Source: JAMBLL01 sp964387145
Lineage (GTDB): Bacteria; Actinomycetota; Acidimicrobiia; Spongiisociales; UBA5794
Assembly (NCBI GenBank): GCA_964387145.1
Contig: CAYLVM010000022.1
Coordinates: 1-27,461, forward strand
DNA: 27,461 bases
Reading direction: 5' to 3'
Below, piece after piece: positions 1 to 7,996 of the stretch. A program made the translations under genes and the position numbers. The first letter of the stretch is position 1. Each line of letters begins with the position of its first letter. The notes beneath the pieces are model-generated. The model worked only from the letters and a program-made list of their open reading frames with translations, was not told the origin of the DNA and did not search any database.

Positions 1-1152
1 GGGGTCGGACTTCAGGGCTGCCTCCGGGAAACGCGTCACGAAGCACTCGAGGGCTGTGGCAACTTCAAGACGGGCCAGGGGCGCACCGATACAGTGGTGG
101 AGGCCCCACCCGAACGTGACGTGTGTCGGGTCGGCTCTGCCGATGTCGAACGTGTCGGGATAGTCCCACTTTCTCGGGTCCCGGTTCGCGGAACCGAACA
201 GCATCGCGACTTTCTCACCCTTGGGAATGTGGCAGCCTGCGATCTCGAAGTCATCGACGAGTACCCACCTCTCGAAGAGCTGCAGCGGTGAGTCGTAGCG
301 GAAAAGCTCCTCGACGGCGTCGCGGAATGAGACATCACCATTGATCAGGCGTCTTCGTTGTTCTGGATGCTGGAGCAGAGCAGTGAACCCGTTGCCGATG
401 GTGTTGACGGTCGCTTCGTGTCCCGCGTTGAGCAGGAGGATCACCGTCGAGATGATCTCCTCATCGCTGAGGCGGCCCTCGTCGGTTTCCACGGTGCACA
501 GTCCCGAGATGAGGTCATCTTCGGGATGTGCACGGCGTGCCGCGATGAGATCCCTTGTCCATGCGGTGAACTCGGTGGACGCTTGGACCGCGGATCGCTC
601 CTGGTCATGCGAGGTCGTGAGCTCGTACATCTTGACGATGCGGTGTGACCAGTCGAGGAGAAGGTCGCGGTCCTCGAACGGGGCTCCGAGAAGTTGGCAC
701 ATGACGAGGAGGGAGAACGGTGCTGCGAGTTCGGACAGAAGTTCGAAGCCACCCGGGTCGGCGCGCTCAAACAGGTCGTCGACGATCATACGCATCTGCG
801 GTTCGAGGGATGCGACCCGTTTCGGAGTGAACTCACGTGACAACAGCGTGCGGATGCGGGTGTGTTCGGGCGGTTCCAGTTGGAGCAAGGACCAGCGCTC
901 GATGTCGTGATACGGCCCCAGGTCGGCATCCGGCGGGTCGACACCGACCTGCTCGTAGGTGAGGACGTGGTCGAACACGCGTCCGAGGCGACGTTCACGC
1001 AGGGCAAGCTGCACCTCGTCGTGGCGGGTGAGGAACCAGATCTCCTGCCCGTTCTGCGTCTTGGCCTGCCGGAAGATCGGGGTCTCCTCGCGGACCGCAT
1101 TGAGAACCGGGTACGGGTCCTGGAGGAACGCGGGGTCATCGAACGGGATCAT
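1..1152 (-). CDS. Cytochrome P450, C-terminus cut by the window edge
   Basis: Haem-thiolate monooxygenase, soluble bacterial type; substrate unknown. The 384 visible codons start at ATG 1152 and run off the left edge. The usual marks appear in order: I-helix AGHEAT at residues 243-248 (oxygen activation), the ExxR pair Glu282/Arg285, and the haem loop FGWGLHHCIG with the iron-ligand Cys354. Bacterial P450s are usually about 400-420 residues, so only a short C-terminal piece is missing. The start overlaps the stop of the upstream potassium-channel gene by 4 bases (ATGA), implying translational coupling. An SDR gene lies one further upstream on the same strand. No ferredoxin or ferredoxin reductase is visible here, so the electron donor is unknown. 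The family is certain; the subfamily and substrate cannot be told. Confidence 0.95.
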   Translation of the reverse strand, partial: MIPFDDPAFLQDPYPVLNAVREETPIFRQAKTQNGQEIWFLTRHDEVQLALRERRLGRVFDHVLTYEQVGVDPPDADLGPYHDIERWSLLQLEPPEHTRIRTLLSREFTPKRVASLEPQMRMIVDDLFERADPGGFELLSELAAPFSLLVMCQLLGAPFEDRDLLLDWSHRIVKMYELTTSHDQERSAVQASTEFTAWTRDLIAARRAHPEDDLISGLCTVETDEGRLSDEEIISTVILLLNAGHEATVNTIGNGFTALLQHPEQRRRLINGDVSFRDAVEELFRYDSPLQLFERWVLVDDFEIAGCHIPKGEKVAMLFGSANRDPRKWDYPDTFDIGRADPTHVTFGWGLHHCIGAPLARLEVATALECFVTRFPEAALKSDP

Positions 1153-1856
1153 TCAGTGTCTTGTGAATCGGTTGCAGTGGTGCGAGGTTTCCATACCGAT
1201 ACGAGGCGAGCGACAACGATGACCAGGTACATCTGAGCGACGACGGCGAACGCGACCGACACCATCCTGGCTCCATCGCTGTACGGAGTGAGATCACCGT
1301 AGCCGAGCGAGGTGATCGTCACGAACGCGAAGTAGACGTAGCCGGTCGAACGCGGTGGTGCCTCAAAGAAGGCACCCCAGCCGTCGATGGACACAGCAAG
1401 GAACGTGAGAGATATGCCGAGGAGGAGGTAGACACAGATCGCACCGATGATCGTCTGAGCTGTCACGTCCCTGGCCGAAAGGACCTCGCGTAGAACGATC
1501 ACCGGTGTACTGATCACGAGGAGGACCCAGACGATCCCGATGATCTGATCCACGATCACTGAGTCGCTCAGGACCAGTGCGATGATACCGGAAAGGCCGA
1601 TGACCCCGATGACGACACCTGCAATGTGTTGATCACGCTCTGAGGTGCGGGTGATCCTGATCGTCGCGATCAGGATCGTAGCAGCGAGGATCATGAAGGC
1701 GATCCGTGCGATGCGACTCGGATCTTGCGCGAGTCGTGGAATGCCGAGGAGTCCGAGAAGAGTGATGGTGACGATGAGGATGACGAACAGCAGGGCGAAT
1801 CGGCCGACATCGGCCTGATGCCTCGGTTCCGAATCGACTTTGATGGTGTTGCTCAT
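1149..1856 (-). CDS. Voltage-gated-like potassium channel (six helices, Ion_trans_2 type)
   Basis: Membrane potassium channel of 235 residues. Hydrophobic segments lie near residues 19-40, 49-67, 78-98, 103-123 and 134-156. A re-entrant pore loop follows with the selectivity filter TSLGYGD at 182-188, then a final helix near 197-220. No cytoplasmic RCK/TrkA domain follows, unlike the second channel at 14117-15124. The filter is the canonical GYGD, so K+ selectivity is expected. The segment corresponding to S4 is not obviously rich in regularly spaced Arg, so voltage sensing is uncertain. The gene starts 47 bases after the SDR stop and its own stop overlaps the P450 start, so the three genes probably form one transcript. 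A channel coupled to a P450 is an unexpected pairing. The family call is firm; the gating mode is not known. Confidence 0.9.
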   Translation of the reverse strand: MSNTIKVDSEPRHQADVGRFALLFVILIVTITLLGLLGIPRLAQDPSRIARIAFMILAATILIATIRITRTSERDQHIAGVVIGVIGLSGIIALVLSDSVIVDQIIGIVWVLLVISTPVIVLREVLSARDVTAQTIIGAICVYLLLGISLTFLAVSIDGWGAFFEAPPRSTGYVYFAFVTITSLGYGDLTPYSDGARMVSVAFAVVAQMYLVIVVARLVSVWKPRTTATDSQDTE

Positions 1857-1903
1857 CCCGCCAGCCTAGAGGGTCTGCCAACGCCGAGAAGAGCAGTCGC
1901 TGC

Positions 1904-2671
1904 CTACCTTGGACCCATCCGCAGCGCCCCGTCGAGGCGGATCGTTTCGCCGTTGAGGTAGCCGTTGTCGATGATCGCAAGAACGAGTGCAGCGTAATCC
2001 TGGGGCGTGCCGAGCCGCTTCGGGAACGGGACACCCGCAGCGAGCGCCGTGCGCATCTCCTCGTTGAGTCCGGCGAGCAGGGGGGTATCGATGATCCCAG
2101 GGGCGATCGTATTGACGCGAATCCCTACCGCTGCAAGGTCCCGCGCCATGGGAAGCGTCATACCAACGATCCCGCCCTTGGATGCCGAGTACGCTGTCTG
2201 ACCGATCTGGCCCTCGAAGGCAGCGACCGATGCGGTATTTATGATGACACCTCGTTCATCGTGTTCGAGGGGATCCGTTCGTACCATCGCTGCTGCTGCT
2301 TGGGAACCTACGTTGTAGGACCCGACGAGGTTCACCTGGACGACCTTCGTAAAGTGCCCGAGATCCGCCGGTTCGCCGTCGCGGCCTACTGTCCGCTCGC
2401 CTATTGCGATCCCGGCGCAGTTGACCGCAACTCGAAGAGGTCCCCGCTCAGATGCAACGCCGATCGCTGTCCGCACCTCTTCGGGGTTCGTGACGTCGGC
2501 AGGGACGAACGTGATAGTGCCGTTCGACTCTTCAGCGATCACGTTTCCCGCGTGTTCGTTCAGATCGATGATCGTCACGGCTGCGCCCGAGGCAGCGAGC
2601 GCGTGCGCTGTTGCGGCGCCGAGGCCCGACGCTCCTCCGGTAACGATCGCAGATGATGATGAGATATCCAT
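1904..2671 (-). CDS. Short-chain dehydrogenase, 3-hydroxyacyl-CoA dehydrogenase type 2-like
   Basis: NAD-dependent SDR oxidoreductase, 255 residues from ATG 2671. A GTG two codons upstream (2677) is possible, but the AGGA Shine-Dalgarno sits correctly only for the ATG. Motifs, numbered from the ATG: TGGASGLG at 11-18 (dinucleotide binding), Asp36 at the end of the second strand (NAD rather than NADP), NCAG at 84-87, catalytic Ser148, and YSASK at 161-165 with Tyr161/Lys165. The segments after NCAG and the PGIIDTPLL stretch resemble 17-beta-HSD10/type-2 3-hydroxyacyl-CoA dehydrogenases, which oxidise 3-hydroxyacyl-CoA in beta-oxidation. It heads a probable operon with a K+ channel and a P450. 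The SDR family is certain; the substrate is inferred from general resemblance only. Confidence 0.85.
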   Translation of the reverse strand: MDISSSSAIVTGGASGLGAATAHALAASGAAVTIIDLNEHAGNVIAEESNGTITFVPADVTNPEEVRTAIGVASERGPLRVAVNCAGIAIGERTVGRDGEPADLGHFTKVVQVNLVGSYNVGSQAAAAMVRTDPLEHDERGVIINTASVAAFEGQIGQTAYSASKGGIVGMTLPMARDLAAVGIRVNTIAPGIIDTPLLAGLNEEMRTALAAGVPFPKRLGTPQDYAALVLAIIDNGYLNGETIRLDGALRMGPR

Positions 2672-2762
2672 ACCCACATCCTACTGCGTCGAAGCGGTGG
2701 GCAAGAAGTCGACAGGAGCGAGATGATGGAGTGGAGTCTCAACGACAACTAAGGTGCACTTC

Positions 2763-3305
2763 ATGAAATATCTGTTCGTGACCTTTGTACTAGTGGTATC
2801 AGCCTGCTCTGCCTCCGGTGAGTTCAGCGTTGGGACGCCGACCATCGAGAATGCGACAGAGGACCTCATCGAGGATACGCTCGCTGACCAGATCGGCCTC
2901 GGTGAACTCGACGCCACATGCACGAAGCCGGCATCCGACGATGCCGGGACCCGCTTCCTGTGCACTGCCACGACGGAAGACGGCCGGACGATCGAGCTCC
3001 AGGCTGAGGTCGAGGACGACGGTGCGTTCGTTGAGACGACCAACGTCGTCCTTGCCGAGAAGATCCCTGAGATCGAGGCCGTGATCATTGCGCGAGTAGA
3101 GGAACTCTCAGGCCTCGACCTCGCCGACGATGCACTCGACTGTGGTACGAAGTCGATGATCGTCGACACAGACAATCAGGTCGTGTGTCCGATCACGGAT
3201 CCGACAGGTGACGTCTTCGACACCTACATCACGTTCAAGGGCCTTGACACGGACGACCCCACCTTCGATTTCAACGTGGACACCGAGACGAAGTCTGGCG
3301 CCTAG
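2763..3305 (+). CDS. Secreted lipoprotein with two DUF4333-like repeats
   Basis: Predicted lipoprotein of 180 residues. A short hydrophobic signal of about 14 residues ends in a lipobox (VSAC) with Cys15 as the lipidation site, so it should be anchored on the outer face of the membrane. An in-frame GTG lies at 2754, but ATG 2763 is better: AAGGTG ends six bases before it and gives a standard signal peptide. The mature part is acidic and contains two similar modules. Each has a helical stretch, a Cys, a second Cys 20-30 residues later and a beta-rich tail, resembling tandem DUF4333 domains of actinobacterial lipoproteins. The paired cysteines probably form one disulfide per module. Function unknown. 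A hairpin follows the stop. Confidence 0.7.
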   Translation: MKYLFVTFVLVVSACSASGEFSVGTPTIENATEDLIEDTLADQIGLGELDATCTKPASDDAGTRFLCTATTEDGRTIELQAEVEDDGAFVETTNVVLAEKIPEIEAVIIARVEELSGLDLADDALDCGTKSMIVDTDNQVVCPITDPTGDVFDTYITFKGLDTDDPTFDFNVDTETKSGA

Positions 3306-3322
3306 CGTTCCCCTGGCGACCC

Positions 3323-3348
3323 TGGCTCGGGTGAAACACCCGGTGCCA
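3323..3348 (+). terminator. Hairpin after the lipoprotein gene
   Basis: CGGGTG (3328-3333) pairs with CACCCG (3337-3342) over an AAA loop. An outer TGGC/GCCA pairing (3323-3326 with 3345-3348) extends the stem past a small internal bulge. It begins 17 bases after the lipoprotein stop and precedes the promoter of the next gene. There is no T tract, so factor-independent termination is plausible rather than certain. Confidence 0.5.
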
Positions 3349-3363
3349 GACAGGATCAGGCAC

Positions 3364-3375
3364 TAGATTCGTGGT
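3364..3375 (+). promoter_or_regulatory. Candidate leaderless promoter -10 box for the aldehyde dehydrogenase gene
   Basis: TAGATT (3364-3369) fits the actinobacterial TANNNT -10 consensus and ends exactly six bases before ATG 3376. No Shine-Dalgarno is visible between them. This is the arrangement expected when transcription begins at the A of the start codon. A clear -35 element is not seen. Confidence 0.5.
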
Positions 3376-5079
3376 ATGGATACTCATCACATCGACACCG
3401 CGATCGCTGAGCTCGGATCTTCGAAGGACGTCTGGGCGACGCTCCCCATCGAGGACAAGATCGGCCTCCTCGACGGCCTGCGAGCCAAGACGGTCGCTCA
3501 CGCCCGTAGGTGGGTCGAGATGGCCGTCAAGGCGAAGGGCCTCTCCATGGATTCTCCCCTTGCAGGCGAAGAGTGGCTCGGAGGTCCGTACGGGCTCATC
3601 GACGCGATCAATACCCTCGAAGCCACGCTGACGAGGATCGACGACGGAACCGACGTTCTCGATGGCTACACGGTGCGGCGGGGACACAGCGGCCAGGTGG
3701 TGGTCAAGGTGCTTCCCTCGACTGCTGCGGACAAGCTGCTGTTCTCCGGGTCGTCTGTCGAGGTGTGGATGGAGCCGGAAGTGACGGTCGAAACGCTCCG
3801 TGACACGATCGGTGAGTTCTATAGGAAGACGGATCCGGCCGGTTCAGTGTGCCTCATCCTCGGTGCCGGGAACGTGGCTTCGATCCCACCGCTCGACCTG
3901 CTGTACAAGCTCTTCAACGAAGGGCAGGTGGCGATCCTCAAGATGAACCCTGTCAACGACTATCTCGGTGATGTCTTCGAGTCGATCTTCGAGGACTTCA
4001 TCGCCGCTGGTTTCGCGCGATTCGTCTACGGAGGCCGAGACGTGGGGGCGTACCTGAGCGGACACGACGGCATCGACACGATCCATATCACGGGAAGCTC
4101 GCGAACCTTCAACACGATCCGATACGGAACCGGTGAAGAGGGGGAAACGAACCGCAAAACCGACACGCCGATCAACGACAAACCGATCACTGCAGAGCTC
4201 GGAGGCGTGTCCCCCACCATCGTCGTGCCGGGAGACTGGTCACGGGCGGACCTGGGATTCCAGGCCGAGAACGTCGTGACACAGAAGATGAACAACTCGG
4301 GCTTCAACTGCATTGCATCCCAGGTACTCGTCCTCCCGGAGTCGTGGGAACTCACCGACGCGTTCCTCGACGACGTCCGATCGGTGCTCGGCCAGATCGA
4401 GGACCGCGACCCGTACTATCCGGGCACGGCCGAGCGCTGTGCAGCCGTGCAAGCTGGTTCAGGGACGGTGGAGGAGTTCGGTGACGAGGCGAAGCGGTTC
4501 CTCGTGACAGGGCTCGATGCCACGGCCGTCGACGACCCGGCGTTCGTCACCGAGTACTTCGCACCGGCCTTGGCGGTCGTGACGTTGCCGAGCCCCGACA
4601 TCCCGACGTATATGGCGTCGGCAACGGCGTTCGCCAACGACGTCCTCGATGGCTCTCTCGGTGCGAACGTCATCGTCCATCCAAAGACGGAGAAGGCGCA
4701 CCCCGATGCGTATCGGGACATGATCGCTGGGCTCTGCTACGGCGGGATCGGCGTGAACGTGTGGAGTGCCTTCGTGTACCTGTCCTCCAAAGCACCGTGG
4801 GGAGCGTATCCGGGCAACTCGCCGAGTGCAGTCGGCAGCGGGATCGGTGTGGTTCACAACGCGCTCATGTTCTCGAAACCACAGAAGACGGTGGCACGCG
4901 GTCCGTTCGCTCCGAGCCATCGCACGCTCGGCAAGGGTGAGTTCCATCTCGCGCCCAAACCCGTGTGGTTCGTGACGAACCGTCAGATGAACATCGCAGC
5001 GGAGCACTTCGTCGACTTCGTGGCGTCGGGCAAGACGACCGACATGATGAAGGTCGTCGCGTCAGCCCTGCGGGGCTGA
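3376..5079 (+). CDS. Aldehyde dehydrogenase superfamily protein (567 aa)
   Basis: NAD(P)-dependent aldehyde dehydrogenase-fold enzyme, longer than the usual roughly 480-500 residues. Landmarks: a nucleotide-binding segment around residues 157-190 (LGAGNVASIPP, then VAILKMNP), ITGSSRTF at 238-245, the AELGG element at 273-277 with Glu274 in the general-base position, and GFNCIAS at 309-315 with Cys312 as the nucleophile. An extra N-terminal region of about 100 residues distinguishes it from ordinary ALDHs and recalls the long ALDH-family proteins seen in mycobacteria. An acyl-CoA reductase role is an alternative. It has its own candidate leaderless promoter. Its last 18 bases overlap the convergent maf gene. 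The superfamily is firm; the substrate is unknown. Confidence 0.85.
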   Translation: MDTHHIDTAIAELGSSKDVWATLPIEDKIGLLDGLRAKTVAHARRWVEMAVKAKGLSMDSPLAGEEWLGGPYGLIDAINTLEATLTRIDDGTDVLDGYTVRRGHSGQVVVKVLPSTAADKLLFSGSSVEVWMEPEVTVETLRDTIGEFYRKTDPAGSVCLILGAGNVASIPPLDLLYKLFNEGQVAILKMNPVNDYLGDVFESIFEDFIAAGFARFVYGGRDVGAYLSGHDGIDTIHITGSSRTFNTIRYGTGEEGETNRKTDTPINDKPITAELGGVSPTIVVPGDWSRADLGFQAENVVTQKMNNSGFNCIASQVLVLPESWELTDAFLDDVRSVLGQIEDRDPYYPGTAERCAAVQAGSGTVEEFGDEAKRFLVTGLDATAVDDPAFVTEYFAPALAVVTLPSPDIPTYMASATAFANDVLDGSLGANVIVHPKTEKAHPDAYRDMIAGLCYGGIGVNVWSAFVYLSSKAPWGAYPGNSPSAVGSGIGVVHNALMFSKPQKTVARGPFAPSHRTLGKGEFHLAPKPVWFVTNRQMNIAAEHFVDFVASGKTTDMMKVVASALRG

Positions 5080-5637
5080 ACGATCGATGCCGAAGTTGGC
5101 GAGCGCATCGACGACCTCCCTGATCGGGAGGCCCATGACGTTCGCCCTCGAACCGGCGACCCGTTCCACGAGCCAACCGTCGTCCCCCTGGAGCGCGTAC
5201 GCACCCGCCTTGTCGAGCGGCTCCGTGCGTGCAACGTAGTCACGTAGCTCGGCTCGTGAACGGTGATGGAACGTGACGAGGGACTCCTCGACGCCGAACC
5301 GTTCGGACTCTCCCCGGATCACCGTCCAGCCGGTGAGCACAGAGTGTGTTCGGCCCTCGAGGGAGAGCAGCATCTCGAGAGCGTCGGCAGCGTCGCGAGG
5401 CTTACCGATCGTGGCACCGTCGAGGACGACGGTCGTGTCGGCCCCGAGAACGACGTCATCGACGTTTCGAGCGACCGCACGTGCTTTGGCTGCGCTCAAC
5501 CGCAGGACATACTCAGCCGGTGGCTCGAGATCGAGCGGGGATTCGTCGACATCGGGGACGTCGACGGTGAACGTCAACCCCGCTGCCGATAGGAGGAGGG
5601 AACGTCGCGGCGAGCTGGATGCGAGAATCAGCGCCAT
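5062..5637 (-). CDS. maf: Maf-family nucleoside triphosphate pyrophosphatase
   Basis: Maf/YhdE-family house-cleaning enzyme that hydrolyses non-canonical or pyrimidine nucleoside triphosphates to monophosphates; the family has been linked to septum formation control. The 191 residues start at ATG 5637. A longer in-frame extension upstream would run through the neighbouring gene's end and is not conserved-looking. Visible motifs are the phosphate-binding SSSPRR at 7-12, the acidic VDES at 30-33, GADT at 65-69 region with Asp67, GKPRD at 78-82, and DKAGAYALQG at 142-151. The pattern is that of the dTTP/UTP-type Maf, but specificity is not proven. The gene converges on the aldehyde dehydrogenase gene and overlaps it by 18 bases. 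It lies 34 bases downstream of the AIM24-family gene. Confidence 0.92.
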   Translation of the reverse strand: MALILASSSPRRSLLLSAAGLTFTVDVPDVDESPLDLEPPAEYVLRLSAAKARAVARNVDDVVLGADTTVVLDGATIGKPRDAADALEMLLSLEGRTHSVLTGWTVIRGESERFGVEESLVTFHHRSRAELRDYVARTEPLDKAGAYALQGDDGWLVERVAGSRANVMGLPIREVVDALANFGIDRSAPQG

Positions 5638-5671
5638 GGGCTGGTCCCATGCACACTCGAGTCGGTGATTG

Positions 5672-5952
5672 CTAGGCCGATGATGTGTTCGAACTCGGTA
5701 GGCGCGGGATGAGCCACGAAAGGAAGGCATCCTGGCTTCTGCTCTGCGTCGTGAACGTTCCGGGACCGGTCAGATCGACGACGAGTCCCTCTCCGGNNNN
5801 NNNNNNNNNNNNNNNNNNNNNNNNNNNNNNNNNNNNNNNNNNNNNNNNNNNNNNNNNNNNNNNNNNNNNNNNNNNNNNNNNNNNNNNNNNNNNNNNTCGA
5901 GGTGTGCCGTCGTTATCGCGTACGATGGTTGGTGGGCGATGTCGAATCGCAT
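5672..5952 (-). CDS. AIM24-family protein, interrupted by an assembly gap
   Basis: Two ends of one gene flank the run of N. The start piece (ATG 5952, 18 codons) reads MRFDIAHQPSYAITTAHL, like the N-terminus of AIM24/TIGR00266 proteins. The end piece (stop at 5672) contains GEGLVVDLTGPGTF, a QSRSQDAFLSWL stretch and LPSS, which matches the family's C-terminus. A strong GAGGGAG ribosome site precedes the ATG by about 8 bases. The family is beta-rich and usually a little over 200 residues; its function in bacteria is unknown. The pieces are in different frames only because the gap is a 100-base placeholder. To restore the frame the true gap must leave remainder 2 when divided by 3, and about 450-500 bases would give a normal length. 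It lies upstream of maf on the same strand. Confidence 0.65.
5797..5896. other. Assembly gap of 100 N
   Basis: Exactly 100 undetermined bases, the conventional placeholder for a scaffold gap of unknown length. It removes the middle of the AIM24-family gene. Positions to its right are therefore nominal relative to those on its left. Confidence 0.99.
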
Positions 5953-6011
5953 GAGTGTCTCCCTCTCTCACGGTACGGTCGGGCGGGGTAACCCGAAGGA
6001 CGTGTGCTGCC

Positions 6012-7196
6012 TCAGCTGAACGCTGGGATGCCGGTGATCGCTTGGCCGAGGACGAGCGTATGGATCTCGTTGGTGCCCTCGTAGGTGAACACCGACTCGA
6101 GGTTGTTCATGTGGCGAATGACCGGGTACTCGAGCGTGATGCCGTTCGCTCCCAGGACACTGCGTGCCTCTCTCGCGATCTCGAGGGCGGTCCGCACGTT
6201 CGTCAGCTTGCCGTAGTTGACGTGTTCCGCCGAGAGGGTTCCCTCGTCACGCTTTCGACCGATGTGCATTGCAAGGAGCATCGAGTTGTTGACGCCTATC
6301 AACATCTCGACGAGCTTTCGCTGTGTGAGCTGGAACGAGGCGATGGGTTTGTTGAACTGTTTCCTTTCAAGGGAGTACGTGAGTGCAGCTTCGTAGCAGG
6401 CGCGTGCCGCCCCGACCGCTCCGAAGAGGATGCCGAAGCGGGCCTCGTTCAAGCACGCAAGCGGCCCCTTGAGCCCTGAGACGCCGGGAAGCACCGCGTC
6501 GTGAGGGAGGCGAACGTCGGTGAGGACCAGTTCACTCGTGACGGATGCCCGCAGGGACATCTTCTTGTCGATCTTGTTGGCGGTGAAGCCGGGGACGTCG
6601 GTGGGAACGACGAAGCCGCGAATCCCGTCATCGGTAGTTGCCCACACGATGGCGACGTCGGCGATCGAGCCGTTCGTGATCCACATCTTGGTGCCGTTGA
6701 TCACCCAGTCATCCCCATCGCGTCTGGCGTGGGTGCGCATCGAGCCTGGGTCTGACCCTGAATCGGGTTCGGTGAGACCGAAGCACCCGATGAGATCACC
6801 AGCAGCCATCCCGGGAAGCCAACGTTGCTTCTGTTCTTGCGAACCGAACGCCCAGATCGGGTACATGGCAAGTGATCCCTGGACCGACACGAAGCTCCGC
6901 ACACCCGAGTCCCCAGCCTCGAGCTCGGTGCATGCGAGGCCGTACGCGACCGCACTCGTTCCGGCACAACCGTACCCCTCGAGGTGCATGCCGAGAAGGC
7001 CGAGATCCCCCATCTCTTTGATGAGCTCTCGTGGGAACGTTCCTTCGTCGAACCACTCCCCCACGTCGGGTGTGATCTTGTCCGCGACGAACTGGCGCAC
7101 CGTGTCACGGAGGAGCCTTTCCTCGCCGGTGAGGAGTCGGTCGATCTCGAGGAAGTCGAGGGGGTCGAGTTGTCCTGGCTTGAGTGGCTCTGCCAT
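6012..7196 (-). CDS. gcdH: Glutaryl-CoA dehydrogenase
   Basis: FAD-dependent acyl-CoA dehydrogenase, 394 residues, the normal length. It oxidises and decarboxylates glutaryl-CoA to crotonyl-CoA in lysine and tryptophan breakdown, passing electrons to ETF. The catalytic base is Glu373 in YEGTNEIH (372-379). The VRSFVSVQ segment (99-106) carries Arg100/Ser101, matching the RS pair that binds the glutaryl carboxylate in known glutaryl-CoA dehydrogenases. The C-terminal GQAITGIPAF ending is also typical of that subfamily rather than of short-chain acyl-CoA dehydrogenases. FAD-binding FGLTEPDSGSDPGSM and WITNGS blocks are present. It stands alone, with no glutaconyl or CoA-transferase genes nearby. 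An AIM24-family gene follows on the same strand after 59 bases. Confidence 0.9.
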   Translation of the reverse strand: MAEPLKPGQLDPLDFLEIDRLLTGEERLLRDTVRQFVADKITPDVGEWFDEGTFPRELIKEMGDLGLLGMHLEGYGCAGTSAVAYGLACTELEAGDSGVRSFVSVQGSLAMYPIWAFGSQEQKQRWLPGMAAGDLIGCFGLTEPDSGSDPGSMRTHARRDGDDWVINGTKMWITNGSIADVAIVWATTDDGIRGFVVPTDVPGFTANKIDKKMSLRASVTSELVLTDVRLPHDAVLPGVSGLKGPLACLNEARFGILFGAVGAARACYEAALTYSLERKQFNKPIASFQLTQRKLVEMLIGVNNSMLLAMHIGRKRDEGTLSAEHVNYGKLTNVRTALEIAREARSVLGANGITLEYPVIRHMNNLESVFTYEGTNEIHTLVLGQAITGIPAFS

Positions 7197-7278
7197 GGTG
7201 TGCCTATCTGTCGCCGTGTATGTCTAGGTCCGCAAGGGATGTTCGGAGCCATAGTACGACGCTGTGTGGAGAGAGCCG

Positions 7279-7965
7279 TCAGAACAGCGTTGGGGGCGCG
7301 ATGGTGCTGCGGCACTCCGGGATCCCATCCCAGTCGAGGTCCTCCATGAAGGACCATGAACGACGGTGGATCGTCGATGGGCCCACGATACGTAACGCTC
7401 CGCGGTGGCGGTGACACGGGTATCCCTTGTTGGAGTCGAACCCGTACCACGGGAACGACTCGGCGGCTGCTCGCATGATCCGGTCCCTGGTCACCTTTGC
7501 AATGACTGATGCAGCAGCGATCGAGATGGACGTGGCGTCGCCCTTGACGATCGTCGTTGTCGGGATTGTCTCGACGAAGTCCCAGCGACCGTCTGCAAGA
7601 GCATGATCCACATCGACGCTGAGATCTGCGATCGCACGCTGGGTCGCGAGGCGTTGGGCATCGGACATGCCGAGATCGTCACACTCGCGGGGAGAAGCGT
7701 GCCCGACGGACCAGTCGATCGACCACTCCTTGATCCGATCGACCATGGCTTCGCGTTGACGTTCGGTCAACTGCTTGGAGTCGCGCACCTTGTAGATCCT
7801 TCGATCCGCCGGGATGACGACCACTCCGACGGTGAGTGGCCCGGCCCAGGATCCCTTGCCGACCTCGTCGAACCCGGCGACCATTTCTGCTCCTTCACTC
7901 CACAGCGCCCGCTCCGCATGGATCCCGGGTGGCCCAGTGTGGCGGGCACGGTGGAGCTTGGGCAT
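7279..7965 (-). CDS. rnhB: Ribonuclease HII
   Basis: Endonuclease that removes ribonucleotides and RNA from RNA-DNA hybrids. From ATG 7965 it has 228 residues, a normal length. A longer reading frame reaches 8055 but would overlap yqgE; the extension has no family resemblance. The four metal-binding acids are in place: Asp33 and Glu34 in GFDEVGKG, Asp125 in ALADG, and Asp143 in KGDATS, followed by SIAAASVIAKVTRDR. The 18-residue spacing of the last two Asp matches known RNase HII enzymes. The usual Arg of GxDExGRG is Lys here, a conservative change. It lies just after yqgE on the same strand, 31 bases away. Confidence 0.93.
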   Translation of the reverse strand: MPKLHRARHTGPPGIHAERALWSEGAEMVAGFDEVGKGSWAGPLTVGVVVIPADRRIYKVRDSKQLTERQREAMVDRIKEWSIDWSVGHASPRECDDLGMSDAQRLATQRAIADLSVDVDHALADGRWDFVETIPTTTIVKGDATSISIAAASVIAKVTRDRIMRAAAESFPWYGFDSNKGYPCHRHRGALRIVGPSTIHRRSWSFMEDLDWDGIPECRSTIAPPTLF

Positions 7966-7996
7966 GGTGGCAGACACAGGTGGAGCATAGAAGGAG

